Part shown: positions 61,509-64,000 of the stretch, in pieces
Layout of the letters: every line of letters starts with the position of its first letter
How positions within the stretch are numbered: position 1 is the first letter of the stretch
Source: Margaritispora aquatica
Lineage: Eukaryota; Ascomycota; Leotiomycetes; Helotiales; Discinellaceae
Assembly (NCBI GenBank): GCA_007644065.1
Contig: VJWN01000006.1
Span: 1,798,001-1,862,000, forward strand
Reading direction: 5' to 3'
Length of the DNA: 64,000 nucleotides
Program-made: the position numbers and the translations under genes
The notes under the pieces: generated by a model
Database searches by the model: none
What the model was told of the DNA's origin: nothing
The model's input: only the letters and a program-made list of their open reading frames with translations

Positions 61509-63664
61509 ATGTTGTCCAAGATCGTCTCCTTGCTCCCTTTGCTCGCATTGCAGGTTTCTGCTTTGGCGAGCAACGCAACTATTGGTTCTCAAGACAGCAA
61601 GCTATTGTACCTCGCCAATGATCGTCTCGTCGCGACAGTCCTCAAGACCAGGGGTGTCATCGACTCGCTTTACCTGGACGGTCAGAACTTGCTCGGTGTT
61701 GTATCTGGCTCTGTAGGAGTTGGACCATATCTCGACTGCTACTGCATTCCTTCAGGAGCATGGACACCTGGCTCTACAGCACCAAAGTACGAATTGATCA
61801 ATGGCGTGGACTCGGAGGGCAAGAAATACGGTGGAGTGGTGATGAATGATACCTATCCAGCTACCGGACAAACTTTGTACCAGTACTGGTTCCTCAGGGA
61901 GGGAGAGACAGGTCTGCACACCTTCTCCCGATTGGCGTACTATAATAAGACTACGCCTTTCCTCCGCAATCTTCAAGAATTCAGGACCCTCTTCCGCCCC
62001 AACTCTGCTCTCTGGACTCATCTTCTCACCAATGAGGACCACTATGCACCATTGCCATCCAAGAACGCAGTTGCGAACCAAGTTGTCGTTCAGGATGCTA
62101 CCTGGTATTTGGGAAAGACACCAAATGACCCCTACGTTCAGCAAGAAGGCGATTATTTCACCAAGTACATCTTCCAGGATACCCATCGTGATCACAGTGT
62201 TCATGGGATGTACGCCGATGGAACACAGAGCACAGGCAATTACACCTTTGGAAGTTGGTTGGTTCAGAATACCAAGGATACGTATTTTGGTGGACCAACT
62301 TATTCTGATTTGATGGTTGATGGAATTACCTACAATTATATCAGTAAGTTTTTGCCGAAATTTTCGAAAACATTTGTTAACATATTTTAGCTTCCAACCA
62401 TCACGGAAATGGAGTGCCAAACATCACCGATGGCTTCGACAGGACATTTGGACCAGTAAGTAGACATTATCTGTTTGTGAGAACTTATCTAACGATATAA
62501 CCAGCAATTTTACCACTTCAACAAGGGTGCCCCAGGAACAAGCATGATGACCCTCCGCAACGAAGCCCTGAAATTCTACTCCCCAACCTGGAACCAAGCA
62601 TTCTATGATTCAATCGCTAAGCACGTCCCCAACTATGTGCCATCAAGCGGCCGCACAACCTTCAAAGCCAAGATCAATCTTCCAAAGGGTGCTGTGAAGC
62701 CTCTCGCCATTCTCTCCGCCAATGGTGTAGACTACCAAGACAACGCTGAAGATACCAAAGCATACCAATATTGGGGAGACATCGACGTCAAAACTGGTGC
62801 TGTCTCAATCCCCGCTGTCAAGGCAGGCACATACCGCTTGACTGTCTATGCAGAGGGCATCTTTGGACAATACACACAAGACAATGTTAAGGTGGTAGCA
62901 GGCAAAGTCTCGACTATCAATGTGAAGTGGGAGCAAGAGGGCTGCGGTACCGAGCTGTGGCGTATTGGTGTTCCAGACAAGAGCTCAGGCGAGTACAAGC
63001 ACGGCTATGAGCCAGATCTCACCCACCCGCTCAAACCACAACAATACCGATCTTACTGGCCTGTGCATGACTTCCCCAACGACTTTCCACAAGGACTCAC
63101 ATACACAGTTGGCAAATCTGATTACTCCAAAGACTTCAACTACGTGCATTGGAGTGTGTTTGGTGGGTATGGCAACTCGATTAGAACAGAAGAAGTCTGG
63201 AAGAACGTCAACAACTGGACTGTCTTGTTTGATCTGAAGTCTAAGGACTACAAGAATAGCAAGAAGGCTACATTCACCGTGCAGTTGGCTGGTGCAAAGA
63301 CAGCAAGTGGAAACACCGATGTCTTCAATGCCACGCAACCATATGCCAATCTTCCATACACCGTGGTCATCAACGGCAAGCAGTTGGAGCCATGGATCAT
63401 CCCGTAAGTTCTCTCTGTAGATGAATATAAATTTGAGCAGTGCTAACAAGTAACAGATATTATCACTCTTCTTCCTGCGCTGTCCGCTCAGCCGTCATCT
63501 GCTACAACATCGATCATAAATTCACCTTCCCAACCTCATACTTTGTGGCTGGAACGAATGAAATCGTGCTCAGCTTGCCTCCCAATGCGACTGATTATGA
63601 GAGCGCAGTATTGACCAGGGCAATTTATGTACAATACGATGCCTTGCGGTTGGAGGTTGATTAA
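61509..63664 (+). CDS. Rhamnogalacturonan lyase (PL4)
   Basis: Exons 61509-62343, 62391-62455, 62505-63403 and 63457-63664 join in phase into 668 aa. A signal peptide (MLSKIVSLLPLLALQVSALA) starts the protein. The N-terminal PL4 catalytic domain includes QTLYQYWFLREGETGLHTFS and GSWLVQNTKDTYFGGP, and the small exon supplies SNHHGNGVPNITDGFDRTFG, a conserved His-containing loop. A fibronectin-like middle domain and a C-terminal jelly-roll domain follow (ELWRIGVPDKSSGEYKHG; final ESAVLTRAIYVQYDALRLEV). The enzyme cleaves rhamnogalacturonan I by beta-elimination outside the cell. Next to the CE12 esterase this makes a two-gene unit for one polymer. Confidence 0.95.
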
Positions 63665-64000
63665 TTGATGAATGATATGTATAATGTATAGATAGAATAG
63701 TTTTCCCTGAATCTGTAATGGAATCTGTTCAATGCAAATCTGCTCTTACAACTAAGTGATCTCATTCGTTGCTGATAATTTTAAGTTTCATCATGCTCTG
63801 GATAGATTTATAAACTAGGTGGCTTATTGAGCTTACGTATTGCTCCAACTATTTGGCTGTCGACATGATAACTTTTATTTCTTTGAATGTGCGAATACTT
63901 AAAGTACTTGCTCTATTAATAAGAGTGAGATATCTCTAGCATTACCCGAAATTTAAGCACCACCCTCAATATCAGAGTAAGTTACCTTGCGCTGTAGGTA
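63665..64000. other. 3' flank of the PL4 gene
   Basis: AT-rich with no recognised element before the window ends. Confidence 0.4.

Overview
The window looks like nuclear DNA of a filamentous ascomycete (Pezizomycotina; a plant-associated or litter-decaying member, perhaps Leotiomycetes, but the class is a guess). The reasons are short introns of about 45-170 bp with GT..AG ends and CTAAC/CTGAC-like branch sites, genes on both strands without operons, a fungal type-1 cellulose-binding module, a Sed5 syntaxin, fungal transporters, and large disordered fungal proteins. Reading frames were joined by hand across introns where phase and splice sites agreed; joined lengths are given in the entries.

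Left part (1-11 kb): a small 'MC..YxC' cysteine protein (228-557), a bactofilin-like repeat protein (minus, 1483-2469), a coiled-coil-type hypothetical gene (about 3.4-4.35 kb), a direct pair of paralogues of unknown family in which the first copy is decaying (5450-6528) and the second intact (7312-8793), and a DUF1275 membrane protein (minus, 9828-10724). Middle left (11-24.7 kb): secreted oxalate decarboxylase, a SulP sulfate permease with a STAS domain, three more tiny MC..YxCxH proteins, an acidic-tail protein, and a secreted amidohydrolase with an in-frame stop. Middle (25-43 kb): a frameshifted rhodopsin-like membrane pseudogene, a GH30 xylanase with CBM1, an F-box-like protein, an NCS1 nucleobase transporter, a BBE-like FAD oxidase, a lactonase-type beta-propeller protein, a decayed tRNA-like sequence, and a FAD oxidoreductase pseudogene with several breaks. 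Right part (43-64 kb): a large four-pass membrane glycoprotein, the Golgi syntaxin SED5, a very long disordered protein that may exist as a short (1314 aa) and a long (2854 aa) form, and a head-to-head pair of rhamnogalacturonan acetylesterase (CE12) and rhamnogalacturonan lyase (PL4).

Together the secreted enzymes (GH30-CBM1, CE12, PL4, oxalate decarboxylase, BBE-like oxidase) point to growth on plant cell walls. The CE12/PL4 pair acts on one polymer: the esterase removes acetyl groups from rhamnogalacturonan I and the lyase then cuts the backbone. Several broken genes carry changes compatible with C-to-T/G-to-A transitions (CGA to TGA, TGG to TAG, a donor GTGAGT aligned with ATGAAT), which may reflect RIP-like mutation, but the sample is small. 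The least explained material is the MC..YxCxH mini-protein group, the bactofilin-like protein, the unknown paralogue pair, and an inverted repeat near 59.1-59.2 kb. No CRISPR, rRNA or intact transposon was recognised.
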